DNA of 64,000 bases from DSSM01 sp964484125 (GCA_964484125.1 CAZAEK010000004.1:132701-196700); one strand, 5' to 3'; shown: positions 1-9,357, counted from the stretch's first letter. Translations and numbers: made by a program. The notes: generated from the letters alone by a model not told the origin.

Positions 1-260
1 ATGAAATAATCCGAATTGTTGCAATAGTATCTGCAACAGGAATTATATTAAACGCAGCTTATATTTTATGGACTATTCAAAGAGTTTTCCTGGGAGAGCT
101 TCCGTCAAAATGGGATGTTTTAAATGATATCTCCGGCAGAGAACTTTTGAGTTCAGTCCCGCTTATTATTATTATCATTGTGTTAGGAGTATATCCATCT
201 TTATTTATAAACCTGATGAGTAATTCAGTAACACAATTGATTAGTTTTATAATGAAATAG
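1..260 (+). CDS. nuoM: NADH-quinone oxidoreductase subunit M, C-terminal end (partial)
   Basis: The frame is open from base 3 to the TAG at 258-260, so only about the last 85 residues are present and the start lies outside the window. What is seen is a hydrophobic stretch (ATGIILNAAYILW), then QRVFLGE and a closing membrane helix near PLIIIIIVLGVYPSLF. The Y.LW..QR.F.G pattern is typical of the end of the antiporter-like subunit M of respiratory complex I. The next gene, 25 bases downstream on the same strand, is nuoN, which is the standard nuo operon order. The role is proton-pumping NADH:quinone oxidoreduction in the inner membrane. Subunit L has a related end, but subunit M fits the position directly before nuoN. 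Confidence 0.85.
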   Translation, partial: EIIRIVAIVSATGIILNAAYILWTIQRVFLGELPSKWDVLNDISGRELLSSVPLIIIIIVLGVYPSLFINLMSNSVTQLISFIMK

Positions 261-285
261 AAATTAAAATTTAATAATACAGAGC

Positions 286-1791
286 TTGAATAATTTTGCA
301 GAAATAAATAGAAGTATCAGTAGTTTTCTTCCTGAAATATCTATAATTATAACATTATTACTTTGTCTGATAGCTGATCTGTTAATCAGGAAGAAGTCGC
401 CTGTAGTAACATTAATTGCTATTGCGGGCTTGATAGTCTCAGCATATTTTGTATATATGCAATCAACAATACAGGAATCACTTTTCACCGGAATGTTAGT
501 GGTTGATCCCTATGCTGTATTTTTCAAATATCTGTTTATTTTATCTTCGGTAATAGTTCTTATATTTTTTGAGTTTTCCCGGGAAATTACAGATTCAACA
601 CATAAGAATGAATATTCATATTTGGTATTATCTCTCACCCTGGGAGCTTCCTTAATGGCATCTTCTGTAAATTTGCTGATGATGTATCTTTCTTTAGAGC
701 TTGCAAGTTTGACTTCCTATGTTTTAGCCGGTTATTCCAAATCGGATAGAAAATCTGCAGAATCTTCAATGAAATACCTTATTTACGGAGCTGCTTCCTC
801 GGGAATAATGCTTTATGGAATGAGTTTACTCTATGGGTTCACTGGTAGTCTTGACATATATGCAATATCAAAATATTTAGCCAGCAATCCTACACCAAAT
901 GCATTTATTTATATCACAATGATAATGATTACTGCTGGCTTCGGATATAAGATTTCTTCGGTACCTTTTCATTTCTGGACACCTGATGTTTATGAAGGAG
1001 CTCCTACACCTGTTACAGCTTTTCTTGCTGTAACTTCTTCAGCTGCCGGTTTCTCAATTATAACAAGGTTTTTCCTTACTACATTTCTTAGCTCAAATCA
1101 ACTGGTTGATGGTGCATTTTCATTAATTGCTGGTATTCATTGGCAGGAAATTATTATTGTAATTTCAGTTGCTTCAATGATTGTTGGAAATTTTGTAGCT
1201 ATCTGGCAGAAGAGTCTGAAAAGACTTCTTGGATATTCTTCAATTGCTCAGGGAGGTTATATGCTTGCAGGACTTGTAGTAGCAGATAAGATCGGATTAA
1301 CGGCAATGCTTATTTATCTGAGCGCATATTTATTTATGAACCTTGGAGCTTTTTTTGTAACTATTCTTATAGTAAATAAACTTGGGACAGATGATATAGA
1401 AAAAATGAAAGGTCTCGGATATCGAATACCATTTTTAGGAGTGTCAATGACTGTGTTTATGCTTGCATTGTCCGGTATTCCTGCAACTGTTGGATTTATA
1501 GGCAAGTTTTATCTAGTTACAGCGCTTTTAAAACCGGGTGCCGGATACCTTTGGTTTGCAATAGTTCTGATGTTAAATAGTGTTATATCGTTATTCTTCT
1601 ATTTGAAAGTTGTAAAAAATATGTTCCTTGAAAGAGCAGAAAATCAGGAAGAATTGCAACCTATTAATTACAGCATTCAATCTTATATAGTTATTATATT
1701 GCTTTTAGTCCCAACAATATTTTTTGGAATTTATTTCGGACCTATAGTCAAGCTGGCTGAAAGTTCTGCATATTTCTTCGGAATAAAATAA
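286..1791 (+). CDS. nuoN: NADH-quinone oxidoreductase subunit N
   Basis: A 501-residue membrane protein with about 14 hydrophobic segments, the usual length for NuoN. Recognisable parts are the Proton_antipo_M core with LMMYLSLELASLTSYVL (about residues 128-144), the FHFWTPDVYEGAPTPVTAFL block (about 235-254) and LLGYSSIAQGGYML (about 314-327). The Lys before SS and the Glu in the LEL segment are the conserved polar residues used in proton translocation. The best start is TTG at 286, because no in-frame ATG gives a complete first helix; only a weak purine stretch lies before it. It is the last gene of the nuo operon, and a poor hairpin follows before glmS. Confidence 0.93.
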   Translation: MNNFAEINRSISSFLPEISIIITLLLCLIADLLIRKKSPVVTLIAIAGLIVSAYFVYMQSTIQESLFTGMLVVDPYAVFFKYLFILSSVIVLIFFEFSREITDSTHKNEYSYLVLSLTLGASLMASSVNLLMMYLSLELASLTSYVLAGYSKSDRKSAESSMKYLIYGAASSGIMLYGMSLLYGFTGSLDIYAISKYLASNPTPNAFIYITMIMITAGFGYKISSVPFHFWTPDVYEGAPTPVTAFLAVTSSAAGFSIITRFFLTTFLSSNQLVDGAFSLIAGIHWQEIIIVISVASMIVGNFVAIWQKSLKRLLGYSSIAQGGYMLAGLVVADKIGLTAMLIYLSAYLFMNLGAFFVTILIVNKLGTDDIEKMKGLGYRIPFLGVSMTVFMLALSGIPATVGFIGKFYLVTALLKPGAGYLWFAIVLMLNSVISLFFYLKVVKNMFLERAENQEELQPINYSIQSYIVIILLLVPTIFFGIYFGPIVKLAESSAYFFGIK

Positions 1792-1808
1792 AAAGAATTT
1801 AATCACAG

Positions 1809-1857
1809 AAATAAAAATAAGCCTTTTTTACAGGCAGGTTTTATTTATTTAAGTACT
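1809..1857 (+). terminator. Possible weak terminator after nuoN
   Basis: GCCT at 1821-1824 pairs with AGGC at 1832-1835 and is flanked by AAATAAAA and TTTTATTT arms. The stem is imperfect and mostly A-T, so this is only a plausible end for the nuo transcript. Confidence 0.3.
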
Positions 1858-1917
1858 TTAATTTTATTTACTTTATTATTAAATTATTACTTTATTAATT
1901 TAAAAAAGGGGCATAAA

Positions 1918-3756
1918 ATGTGCGGAATTGTCGGGTATATTGGGAGTAAAAATTCAATACCTGTTATAATACAGGGATTAAAGAGACTTGAATACAGAGG
2001 ATATGATTCTGCCGGTGTGTCTGTAATTAATTCAGATGGAGAATTATTAATCTATAAAAAAGCTGGTAAAGTATCACAAATGGAAGAGAGTCTTGACCTT
2101 AACAAATTTTTTGGGAATATAGGTATAGGTCATACGAGATGGGCTACTCACGGTGAGCCAAATGATATTAATGCACACCCGCATATTGATTTTGACGGTA
2201 ACATTGTGATTGTGCATAATGGTATAATTGAAAATTATAAGGCAATTAAAAAAAGACTGAGTATAGAAGGTTTTGAATTTCAGACAGAAACTGATACTGA
2301 AATTCTCGCCGATTTAATTAATTTTAATTACAGAAGAACAAAAGATTTTGAAACTGCAGTAAGGTTATCTCTTGCAGAAGTTGAAGGTACTTACGGTTTA
2401 GCATGTTTATGCAAAACGGAGCCGGATAAACTTGTAGTTGCACGTAAAGGAAGTCCGCTTTTAATAGGTGTCGGAGATAATGAAACAATAGTATCTTCAG
2501 ATGCAGCAGCAGTTATAAGTTATACAAAACACGTAATATATCTTGAAGATGGAGAGATGGCTGTAATTACAAGAAACGGATATCAGTTAAAAACTATAGA
2601 AGATAAAGAAATATTACGTGACACAGAAGTTCTTGATTTAATGCTTGAGGAAATAGAAAAAGGCGGATATGATCATTTCATGTTAAAAGAGATTTGCGAA
2701 CAACCAGATACAATACAAAATACATACAGGGGCAGAATTAACTTTGATACAGGGATTGCAAAACTTGGAGGACTTGATTCAGTACTTGATAAGATAGTAA
2801 ACGCAGAGAGATTTATTATAACTGCATGTGGCACTGCCTGGCATGCAGGATTAGTAGGTGAATATATGATTGAGCAATATTGCAGAGTGCCTGTTGAAGT
2901 AGAGTATGCTTCTGAATTCCGATATAGAAAACCGATAATATCTCCAAAGGATATAGTAATAGCAATAAGCCAAAGTGGAGAAACTCTTGATACTTTAGCT
3001 GCTTTACGCGAGGCAAAAAAATGCGGAGCAACGACAGTTGGAATAGTTAATGTTATTGGAAGTACAATAGCACGTGAAGTAGATGCCGGGACTTATATAC
3101 ACGCCGGTCCCGAAATTGGTGTGGCTTCTACAAAAGCATTCACATCTCAGATTATGTCGCTTGCACTGATTACTATGATGCTTGCGAGATATAAAAGTTC
3201 AGTTTCTGATTCGTTCCTAATTGAATTAGCGAGAGATCTTCAAACACTTCCAATGAAAATAACGAAAATGGTTGAAATGAAGGATAATTATAAACAGGTT
3301 GCTGAAAGTTTTAAAGAAGCAAAAAACTTTTTATATCTTGGAAGAGGAATAAATTTTCCTGTAGCTCTTGAGGGCGCTTTAAAGCTAAAGGAAATTTCGT
3401 ATATACACGCCGAAGGATATCCTGCTGCAGAAATGAAACACGGGCCAATAGCTTTAATAGATGAAGATATGCCTGTGGTTTTTGTTGCACCACGTGACTC
3501 TACTTATGAAAAAATAATTTCCAATATAGAAGAAGTGAGAGCCCGTAAAGGTAGGATAATTGCTATAGCACACGAAGATGATGAGAATATAAAGAACTAT
3601 GCAGATTTTATTTTGCCTGTTCCAAAATCAGCTCCGCTTTTTGCACCAATACTGAATATTATTCCTTTACAATTCTTATCTTATTATATAGCAGTTATGC
3701 GTGGATGTAATGTTGACCAGCCAAGGAATCTGGCTAAGAGTGTTACTGTTGAATAA
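1918..3756 (+). CDS. glmS: Glutamine--fructose-6-phosphate aminotransferase (isomerising)
   Basis: A 612-residue protein that begins MCGIVGYIG, so Cys2 becomes the N-terminal nucleophile of the class II glutamine amidotransferase domain (about 1-240; HTRWATHG and NGIIEN are visible). Two SIS sugar-isomerase domains follow (about 285-425 and 455-600), with SQSGETLDT and EIGVASTKAF as substrate-phosphate motifs and the C-terminal PRNLAKSVTVE that forms the active-site tail. It makes glucosamine-6-phosphate from fructose-6-phosphate and glutamine, the first step to UDP-GlcNAc for peptidoglycan and LPS. The ATG has AAAAAAGGGG about five bases upstream. Full family length, no anomalies. It appears to be transcribed alone. 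Confidence 0.97.
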   Translation: MCGIVGYIGSKNSIPVIIQGLKRLEYRGYDSAGVSVINSDGELLIYKKAGKVSQMEESLDLNKFFGNIGIGHTRWATHGEPNDINAHPHIDFDGNIVIVHNGIIENYKAIKKRLSIEGFEFQTETDTEILADLINFNYRRTKDFETAVRLSLAEVEGTYGLACLCKTEPDKLVVARKGSPLLIGVGDNETIVSSDAAAVISYTKHVIYLEDGEMAVITRNGYQLKTIEDKEILRDTEVLDLMLEEIEKGGYDHFMLKEICEQPDTIQNTYRGRINFDTGIAKLGGLDSVLDKIVNAERFIITACGTAWHAGLVGEYMIEQYCRVPVEVEYASEFRYRKPIISPKDIVIAISQSGETLDTLAALREAKKCGATTVGIVNVIGSTIAREVDAGTYIHAGPEIGVASTKAFTSQIMSLALITMMLARYKSSVSDSFLIELARDLQTLPMKITKMVEMKDNYKQVAESFKEAKNFLYLGRGINFPVALEGALKLKEISYIHAEGYPAAEMKHGPIALIDEDMPVVFVAPRDSTYEKIISNIEEVRARKGRIIAIAHEDDENIKNYADFILPVPKSAPLFAPILNIIPLQFLSYYIAVMRGCNVDQPRNLAKSVTVE

Positions 3757-3858
3757 ATACAGAAAAATTACTCCCTGAGTTAAGTTTACTTTTAATTTAT
3801 CTTCAGTTTCTTTTCTTATAGCAATCTCATTTCTGAGATCTTTTGTCCTTTCATTGAT
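3757..3858 (-). pseudogene. Possible relic of a sensor-kinase linker
   Basis: Read on the minus strand, this gap is open and encodes INERTKDLRNEIAIRKETED followed by KLKVNLTQG. The pattern ERT..L..EI..RK..E..L is the signature of the coiled-coil helix that precedes PAS/kinase or GGDEF domains. There is no start codon, the frame runs out into glmS antisense, and the upstream end overlaps the last codons of the neighbouring minus-strand gene in another frame. I infer a leftover from a deleted signalling gene. A chance A-rich open frame is the alternative. Confidence 0.35.
3824..3845. terminator. Small hairpin with T run between convergent genes
   Basis: ATCTCA (3824-3829), loop TTTC, TGAGAT (3834-3839), followed by CTTTT. 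A 6-bp stem only. It could end glmS, but it lies inside the relic coding sequence described at 3757-3858 and may simply be part of that. Confidence 0.4.
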
Positions 3859-5356
3859 CTTTAAAAATTTTATAGAAATTCATATTTTTCCCGCCCAAAT
3901 TTAAATTATTTTCTACATATATTGAATGAATAAACTGAATACGATTTCCAAGCGTAACCGTTAAATCAGGATACCATTCATCAAAGATAATAAGGTAATC
4001 AGCATTCTTTGTATTGAGGTAACTTATCAGAGAGTCGTTTTTTTGTTTATTCGAAAGATTTTTATATTTAAGTATATCAGGGGTTACCAAACCTTCCATG
4101 TCAATAATATAAGAATTTGTATAGTATCCAATTGCGCCAATGTCGTTTAATGCAATCTTAGAGTTATTTGTAGTGTTAGCATTAATCCATTTAACGGCCT
4201 GAATGTGCATTGATGAAATATTAGAAACAAAAATTCCGTTATCAATTGCAATTTTTATAAAATACGGGAATGAGAACAATAATATTGCAATCAGAAAATA
4301 TTTTTTTAATTTCTGTGTGAAATTCCTGAAAAAAGAATAATTATAAATTAAATATATAGCGATTATCAATAATAAGGCGAAATCAGGAATAAAATATCTG
4401 CCATAATGACGTGAATTAGGGAATATAAATAATGAAAATAAAAAGTGGACTATAAAATAAATAACCGGAATTAAAACAGGATTGGATTTTTTATCACGTA
4501 AGAATTTTAAAAGAATTGAAAATAGTCCGGTTAAAGCAAATAATAATACAAAAACGTTATCCCTCGAAAAAAATACAATAGTCTTTTTCAGGAAATCCAA
4601 ACTTTGATTTTCAGAGTATATTTTATTAACCCCTTTAAAAGTATTTGGAAATGGGCTTCCGTTTGTATAAAATGAAAATACAACATAAGGAGATGCCAGA
4701 ATGAGAAAAATTATAAAAGCAAATAATATTTTCGTAAAAGATTTTAAGGATTTTTTTATATATAGTAAATTATAAATATCTTTTATCAGCAACAGTGAAG
4801 CTAAAAGAAATCCCTCAGGCCTGGTATTTACAAGCAGTCCGCAAAGAATCCATTTTAAATATAAAAGAGAATCTCTGTTTAATAAATCAACATAAATTGC
4901 AGTTAAAAGTAATAAAATAAAAAGAGAAGTTTCCATACCTGAAGATGAAATGAAGGCAATTCTTCCGGTAAAGAGAAAAAGCAAGGAAGATAAAAGTGCT
5001 AAATAGCCATTGTCTTCTGAGGTAATGAAGTAAATTATTTTATAAATTGTTAATGCTGATAAGATATAAAAAAACCATGAAAAAAATATAGCATTGAATA
5101 AAAATCCTTTATTTAAGAATCCGCTAATGCCTATTAATATTACCCACAATGGAGAGGTTGAGCCGGCAACAGGTTCGTTAATATTATACTGAAAAAAATA
5201 TCCATTTGAAAAATTGTTTGCAAATTTAAGGTGAATATAAGTATCGTCTAAAGGTGCACTCCTATAGCCATCATTGATATAGTATATTACTGCTTCATAA
5301 ATAATAACAGAGAGAAGACCTGCAATAAATATTAATATCAGATGAGATTTTTTCAA
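3851..5356 (-). CDS. GT-C type membrane glycosyltransferase-like protein
   Basis: A 501-residue polytopic membrane protein with about 10-11 hydrophobic helices. The first extracytoplasmic loop carries APLDDTYIHLKFANNFSNG and then EPVAGSTSPLW (residues about 35-72). This paired-acid DD motif after the first helix and the PVAGSTSPLW block are characteristic of bacterial ArnT/PMT-related GT-C enzymes that use polyprenyl-phosphate sugars. A soluble C-terminal part (about 385-501) includes NDIGAIGYYT and DMEGLVTPDI. The acceptor and sugar cannot be told from sequence. It lies 31 bases downstream of the T9SS carboxypeptidase gene on the same strand and could be co-transcribed with it. A role in surface glycan or glycoprotein assembly is an inference. 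Confidence 0.7.
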   Translation of the reverse strand: MKKSHLILIFIAGLLSVIIYEAVIYYINDGYRSAPLDDTYIHLKFANNFSNGYFFQYNINEPVAGSTSPLWVILIGISGFLNKGFLFNAIFFSWFFYILSALTIYKIIYFITSEDNGYLALLSSLLFLFTGRIAFISSSGMETSLFILLLLTAIYVDLLNRDSLLYLKWILCGLLVNTRPEGFLLASLLLIKDIYNLLYIKKSLKSFTKILFAFIIFLILASPYVVFSFYTNGSPFPNTFKGVNKIYSENQSLDFLKKTIVFFSRDNVFVLLFALTGLFSILLKFLRDKKSNPVLIPVIYFIVHFLFSLFIFPNSRHYGRYFIPDFALLLIIAIYLIYNYSFFRNFTQKLKKYFLIAILLFSFPYFIKIAIDNGIFVSNISSMHIQAVKWINANTTNNSKIALNDIGAIGYYTNSYIIDMEGLVTPDILKYKNLSNKQKNDSLISYLNTKNADYLIIFDEWYPDLTVTLGNRIQFIHSIYVENNLNLGGKNMNFYKIFKDQ

Positions 5357-5387
5357 TATAAGTGGTAATTCATTTAATAGACGAAAA

Positions 5388-7154
5388 TTATTTTGTAATT
5401 ATCATTTTCCTTGTATCTGAAAAATCATTTGAGATTAATCTATAAAAATATATTCCACTTGAAAGTTCTGTTGCGTCTATTGATATTTCGTAGCTACCTG
5501 GATTCAGTAATTCATTTAAGATAGTTGAGACTTTTTTACCGCTTATATCAAAAATTTCAAGTTTAGTATATCCCTGTTTTAAAATCCGGAATCTGACATT
5601 AGTAATTGCATTGAAAGGGTTTGGATAATTTTGCTCCAGATAATAATCATTAACTACCATATTTTCTCTTCTGATATTCGTTGGGTTTGGAGCAAGCTGA
5701 ACATTCAAAATTGTAGTTGAATCATATTTTGCATAAACATTATTTATTATTTTTGGTATATGATTAGGAGCAGTGAATTTCAGACTGTAAGTCCCGGTCG
5801 CAATCATTCTGTGATAATCCCCACATACAGAATCTGAAAAAACAAACGTAGAATCATTTTGCCCAATTACATATACTTTAGCTTTTAATGGTAACCCTGA
5901 AACTGAATCTGTTACTATTCCTCTGATTCCAAATAAAGTTTCTTCAATATAGTTAAAAAATGATTTATTATGATATTGCCAATGCACCGGCAACTGAGAA
6001 GGATTCAGGAATTTTGTATTAGAAATTTCAAAAGTTACTTCTCTGCCTCCTTTGAAGAAAGTCATATAATCCTGTCTTCCGCCTGCAACAGAGTACCAGG
6101 CATAACCATTTGTTACGCCGGGTATATTAGGATAACCATATAAATCATCCATATATGTAGATGGTGAAAATGCGTGAACGGTGTCAACATAATCTTTACA
6201 TATTTTAATGAACCATAAATCGTCAGGATGCAGGGCAGATTTGCAATCCCAGGGATAATTTGCTACTTCAGCGCCGCCGTGGAAATTACCTGACAATGTA
6301 AAATTGTATTGAGACATTAAATTCATCATAGCTATAGTCTCGGGTTGCCATGTCCCTGTAGGATTCGGTCCTGCAACAGGATCCGGAAAATTTCTGTTTA
6401 AATCTTTTCCGTTCCAGTTATAGCGTGTTGGATTATTTAATAAATCTGTATTCCTGTATGAGCCATCAGGATTTGCATTTGGATTTATCCATATCTCACA
6501 ATTTTTTACAAGTTTTGTAATTTTGGGGTCAGAACCATAACCTTTCAGTAAAGTGTCAATTAGTCTGAGCATTAAAACAAAACCAGTAGTCTCGTCACCA
6601 TGAATAGTAGATGAAAACATAAAACGTGGTTTCGGTTTCCTGAAGTTTACACTATCGCTGATTTTAGCAAAAAGAATCTTTTTACCTAATACTGTATTTC
6701 CTGCATCAACAATCTGGCATAATCCGGGATAAGATGTCTGAAACTGATTCATCATAGCTACATACCCTGAATAAGTAGGATAAACATCCCAGGCTGCCAT
6801 AATTTCGTCAGGATTACTACTTGACTTAAGCTGAAAATCCGGTTTGCCCGGATGTTTTAGTAACTGGAACTGTAAATTGAGCTTAAGAAAGTTATTAAAT
6901 TCATCGCGGTTTGCATAAGCGAAAACCTCATAACCAATTAAAAGGTCTTTTACATAATCAATTGAAATGATACGGGATAAATTATTTAAATCTGATCTTC
7001 CCGGAACTGTAAATTTAAAATAAATTTCTCCCTTTTCTAAAAATCCTTTTTCAATATTTTCTTTTTGAGACTCATAATCGAAAATAATCTGGCTGTAAGA
7101 ATTTACTCCGAAAGTTATAATTACTAAAAAAATTACTGTAAAAAATGATTTCAT
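5388..7154 (-). CDS. Secreted M14 zinc carboxypeptidase with T9SS tail
   Basis: 588 residues. A signal peptide (MKSFFTVIFLVIITFGVNSYS) is followed by a pro-region and an M14 peptidase domain at about 115-395. Zinc ligands are H185 and E188 (HGDE) and H292 (NFHGG); E376 in REVTFEIS is the likely catalytic glutamate, and DLNRNFPDP is the substrate-binding NR motif. The HGDE/NRNFPD form is like the carboxypeptidase N/E/D branch. A small beta-sandwich regulatory domain follows (GIVTDSVSGLPLKAKV, about 415-490). The last about 75 residues are a T9SS sorting domain (NYPNPFNAITNVRF...IFDISGKKV...GIYFYRL...RKMIITK). It should be exported across the outer membrane and processed at the surface, where it trims C-terminal residues from peptides. 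Probably in one transcript with the glycosyltransferase downstream. Confidence 0.9.
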   Translation of the reverse strand: MKSFFTVIFLVIITFGVNSYSQIIFDYESQKENIEKGFLEKGEIYFKFTVPGRSDLNNLSRIISIDYVKDLLIGYEVFAYANRDEFNNFLKLNLQFQLLKHPGKPDFQLKSSSNPDEIMAAWDVYPTYSGYVAMMNQFQTSYPGLCQIVDAGNTVLGKKILFAKISDSVNFRKPKPRFMFSSTIHGDETTGFVLMLRLIDTLLKGYGSDPKITKLVKNCEIWINPNANPDGSYRNTDLLNNPTRYNWNGKDLNRNFPDPVAGPNPTGTWQPETIAMMNLMSQYNFTLSGNFHGGAEVANYPWDCKSALHPDDLWFIKICKDYVDTVHAFSPSTYMDDLYGYPNIPGVTNGYAWYSVAGGRQDYMTFFKGGREVTFEISNTKFLNPSQLPVHWQYHNKSFFNYIEETLFGIRGIVTDSVSGLPLKAKVYVIGQNDSTFVFSDSVCGDYHRMIATGTYSLKFTAPNHIPKIINNVYAKYDSTTILNVQLAPNPTNIRRENMVVNDYYLEQNYPNPFNAITNVRFRILKQGYTKLEIFDISGKKVSTILNELLNPGSYEISIDATELSSGIYFYRLISNDFSDTRKMIITK

Positions 7155-7344
7155 ACTTAATTAGATAGTATATTAATTTGTTTAAATAATTACAAAAATA
7201 GTTAATTAATTGTTTTAATATAATATATATTTTATAACCCTAATGTATTTATAAATCAATAATTTGGTAAAATTTATACATTTGAAAAAATAAATAAAAT
7301 AATTAAATTACAGTTTATTACAAAATAAAAAATCTTTCGAATTA

Positions 7345-8769
7345 ATGACAAATAGTGCTATAAATAAAGGGAAAATTATACAGGTCATCGGACCGGTTGT
7401 AGATGTTGATTTTTCTGAAGGTAAATTACCTGAAATCAATAATTCACTTCAAATCAGACGCAAAAACACAGAAGGTGTTGAAGAAATACTTATCACTGAA
7501 GTACAACAGCACTTAGGTGAATCAATTGTAAGATCTGTAGCTATGGACAGTACTGACGGATTAGTAAGAGGTATGGAGGTAATAGATACTGGCGAACCTA
7601 TAATGATACCTGTTGGTCAGGAAATACTCGGAAGACTAATAAATGTAACAGGAGATCCTATAGATGGAAAAGGCGATATAAAAACAGAAATTAAGTATCC
7701 AATCCACAGACCTGCTCCTAAATTTGAAGATTTATCAACAAACAGGGAAATGTTTGAAACAGGAATCAAAGTTATTGACTTAATTGCACCATATACGAAA
7801 GGCGGAAAAACCGGTTTGTTTGGCGGTGCAGGAGTAGGAAAAACTGTATTGATTCAGGAACTTATTCATAATATTGCAAAATATCACGATGGATATTCAG
7901 TCTTTGCAGGTGTCGGTGAAAGAACAAGAGAGGGAAATGACTTATATCTTGAGATGAAAGAATCGGGTGTTTTAAAAAATACTTCTTTGGTATTCGGACA
8001 GATGAATGAACCCCCGGGTGCAAGACAAAGAGTTGGGCTTACAGGTCTAACTGTTGCTGAGTATTTCCGAGATGAACTTGGCAAAGATGTTCTATTATTC
8101 ATTGATAATATTTTCAGATTTACTCAAGCCGGTTCAGAAGTATCAGCCCTATTAGGCAGAATGCCCTCTGCTGTAGGTTATCAACCAACACTTGCAAGTG
8201 AGATGGGTGCTTTACAGGAGAGAATAACTTCTACCAAGAAAGGTTCTGTAACTTCAATCCAGGCAATTTATGTACCTGCAGATGACTATACTGACCCTGC
8301 ACCTGCAACTACATTTGCTCACCTTGATGCAACAACAGAATTATCAAGAAAAATATTTGAAATTGGTATTTATCCTGCTGTTGATCCGCTCACTTCATCT
8401 TCGAGAATTCTTGACCCATTGGTAGTTGGCGATGAACATTATAATGTTGCACAGGATGTTAAGAGGGTACTTCAAAATTATAAAGATTTACAGGATATTA
8501 TTAATATTCTTGGTATAGACGAATTATCTGATGAAGATAAACTCACAGTATCGAGGGCAAGAAAAATTCAAAGATTTCTATCCCAACCTTTCCACGTTGC
8601 GGAAGTATTTACCAATAAACCTGGTAAATATGTAAAACTCGAAGATACCATAAAAGGATTTAAAGGAATTGTTAATGGTGAATATGACGATCTGCCTGAA
8701 CAAGCATTTTTACTTGTAGGCACTATTGAAGATGCAATAGAAAAAGCAAAAGAACTTAAATCTTCTTAA
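7345..8769 (+). CDS. atpD: ATP synthase F1 subunit beta
   Basis: 474 residues, the normal length. The N-terminal barrel (IIQVIGPVVDVDF) leads into the nucleotide-binding domain with Walker A GGAGVGKT (K166), GVGERTREGNDLY (catalytic Glu in GER), Walker B LLFIDNIFRFTQAG and the P-loop partner segment ALLGRMPSAVGYQP. The C-terminal helical domain has the DELSDED motif (LGIDELSDEDKL). It is the catalytic subunit of the F1 head on the cytoplasmic side of the membrane. It is followed three bases later by atpC; the other atp genes are not in this window. A split atpDC pair of this sort is known in Chlorobi. The ATG at 7345 lies in a very AT-rich leader with no strong ribosome site. Confidence 0.98.
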   Translation: MTNSAINKGKIIQVIGPVVDVDFSEGKLPEINNSLQIRRKNTEGVEEILITEVQQHLGESIVRSVAMDSTDGLVRGMEVIDTGEPIMIPVGQEILGRLINVTGDPIDGKGDIKTEIKYPIHRPAPKFEDLSTNREMFETGIKVIDLIAPYTKGGKTGLFGGAGVGKTVLIQELIHNIAKYHDGYSVFAGVGERTREGNDLYLEMKESGVLKNTSLVFGQMNEPPGARQRVGLTGLTVAEYFRDELGKDVLLFIDNIFRFTQAGSEVSALLGRMPSAVGYQPTLASEMGALQERITSTKKGSVTSIQAIYVPADDYTDPAPATTFAHLDATTELSRKIFEIGIYPAVDPLTSSSRILDPLVVGDEHYNVAQDVKRVLQNYKDLQDIINILGIDELSDEDKLTVSRARKIQRFLSQPFHVAEVFTNKPGKYVKLEDTIKGFKGIVNGEYDDLPEQAFLLVGTIEDAIEKAKELKSS

Positions 8770-8772
8770 AAA

Positions 8773-9177
8773 TTGGATAAATTATTTAATCTCGAAATAG
8801 TAGGGCCAGGTAAGCAGATATATTCCGGAAAAGTTATTTCTGTAACAGCTCCCGGTGCATTGGGAGAGTTTCAGATTCTTTTTAACCACGCTGCAATGGT
8901 TTCAAATTTAGTTAATGGCAGGTTGAAAATTATTGACTCTGAAAACAAAGAAATATTATTTGCTTTGAACGGTGGAATTCTCGAAGTAAGAAATAATAAT
9001 GTTTCGATTTTAGCTGAGTCAATTTTTTCCCCTGAAGAAATTAACATTGAAGAAGTATCCTTAAAATTAGAGAATGCAAAATCAGAATTAAAGAAAATAG
9101 GTACTGATAAAGAATTACTGTTTGAAGAAATTGCAAGGGCAAAGACACAATTAAAGATTGCCGGTAAGAAATTATAG
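8773..9177 (+). CDS. atpC: ATP synthase F1 subunit epsilon
   Basis: 134 residues. The N-terminal beta-sandwich is recognisable from LEIVGPGKQIYSGKV, TAPGALGEFQIL and FNHAAMVSNL, then FALNGGILEVRNNNVSILAE. Residues from about 95 form the helical pair that contacts the rotor and can inhibit ATP hydrolysis. The start is TTG at 8773, three bases after the atpD stop; no in-frame ATG fits the family start. Translational coupling to atpD is likely. Confidence 0.94.
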   Translation: MDKLFNLEIVGPGKQIYSGKVISVTAPGALGEFQILFNHAAMVSNLVNGRLKIIDSENKEILFALNGGILEVRNNNVSILAESIFSPEEINIEEVSLKLENAKSELKKIGTDKELLFEEIARAKTQLKIAGKKL

Positions 9178-9224
9178 TTCTGTTTTGTTGTCTTGAATAA
9201 AATGCACAATTTTATTAACTTACA

Positions 9225-9232
9225 TATCTTTG
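9225..9232 (+). promoter_or_regulatory. Candidate Bacteroidota-type -7 element for tRNA-Lys
   Basis: TATCTTTG matches the TAnnTTTG element of Bacteroidetes promoters and ends 10 bases before the tRNA 5' end. No matching -33 TTTG was found at the expected distance, so this is tentative. Confidence 0.35.
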
Positions 9233-9242
9233 TAAAAATTTT

Positions 9243-9314
9243 GGGGATGTAGCTCAGGGGTAGAGCAATTGCCTTTTAAGCAATGGGTCGGAGGTTCGAT
9301 TCCTCCCATCCTCA
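9243..9314 (+). tRNA. tRNA-Lys (anticodon TTT)
   Basis: A cloverleaf can be folded by eye. Acceptor GGGGATG pairs with CATCCTC (one G-T), the D arm is GCTC/GAGC with loop AGGGGTA, the anticodon arm is ATTGC/GCAAT with loop CTTTTAA giving anticodon TTT, the variable loop is GGGTC, and the T arm is GGAGG/CCTCC with loop TTCGATT. The discriminator is A. The 3' CCA is not encoded (ACAA follows). A strong terminator follows 10 bases later. Confidence 0.97.
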
Positions 9315-9323
9315 CAAAATCTG

Positions 9324-9357
9324 AAAGTCCTCAGGAAAATTCCTGGGGACTTTTTTT
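9324..9357 (+). terminator. Strong rho-independent terminator after tRNA-Lys
   Basis: A 14-bp stem, AAAGTCCTCAGGAA (9324-9337) with TTCCTGGGGACTTT (9340-9353, one G-T pair), a two-base loop and a run of seven T. It ends the tRNA transcript. From here to 9532 the sequence is AT-rich and I see no gene in it. Confidence 0.92.

Noticed and set aside
1792..1917. glmS ribozyme upstream of glmS
   Set aside because: The leader is only 126 bases, very AT-rich, and shows none of the ribozyme core; such ribozymes are known mainly from Firmicutes.
7277..7284. TACATTTG as promoter of atpD
   Set aside because: It matches TAnnTTTG, but no -33 element is at the right distance, and such matches are frequent in AT-rich sequence.
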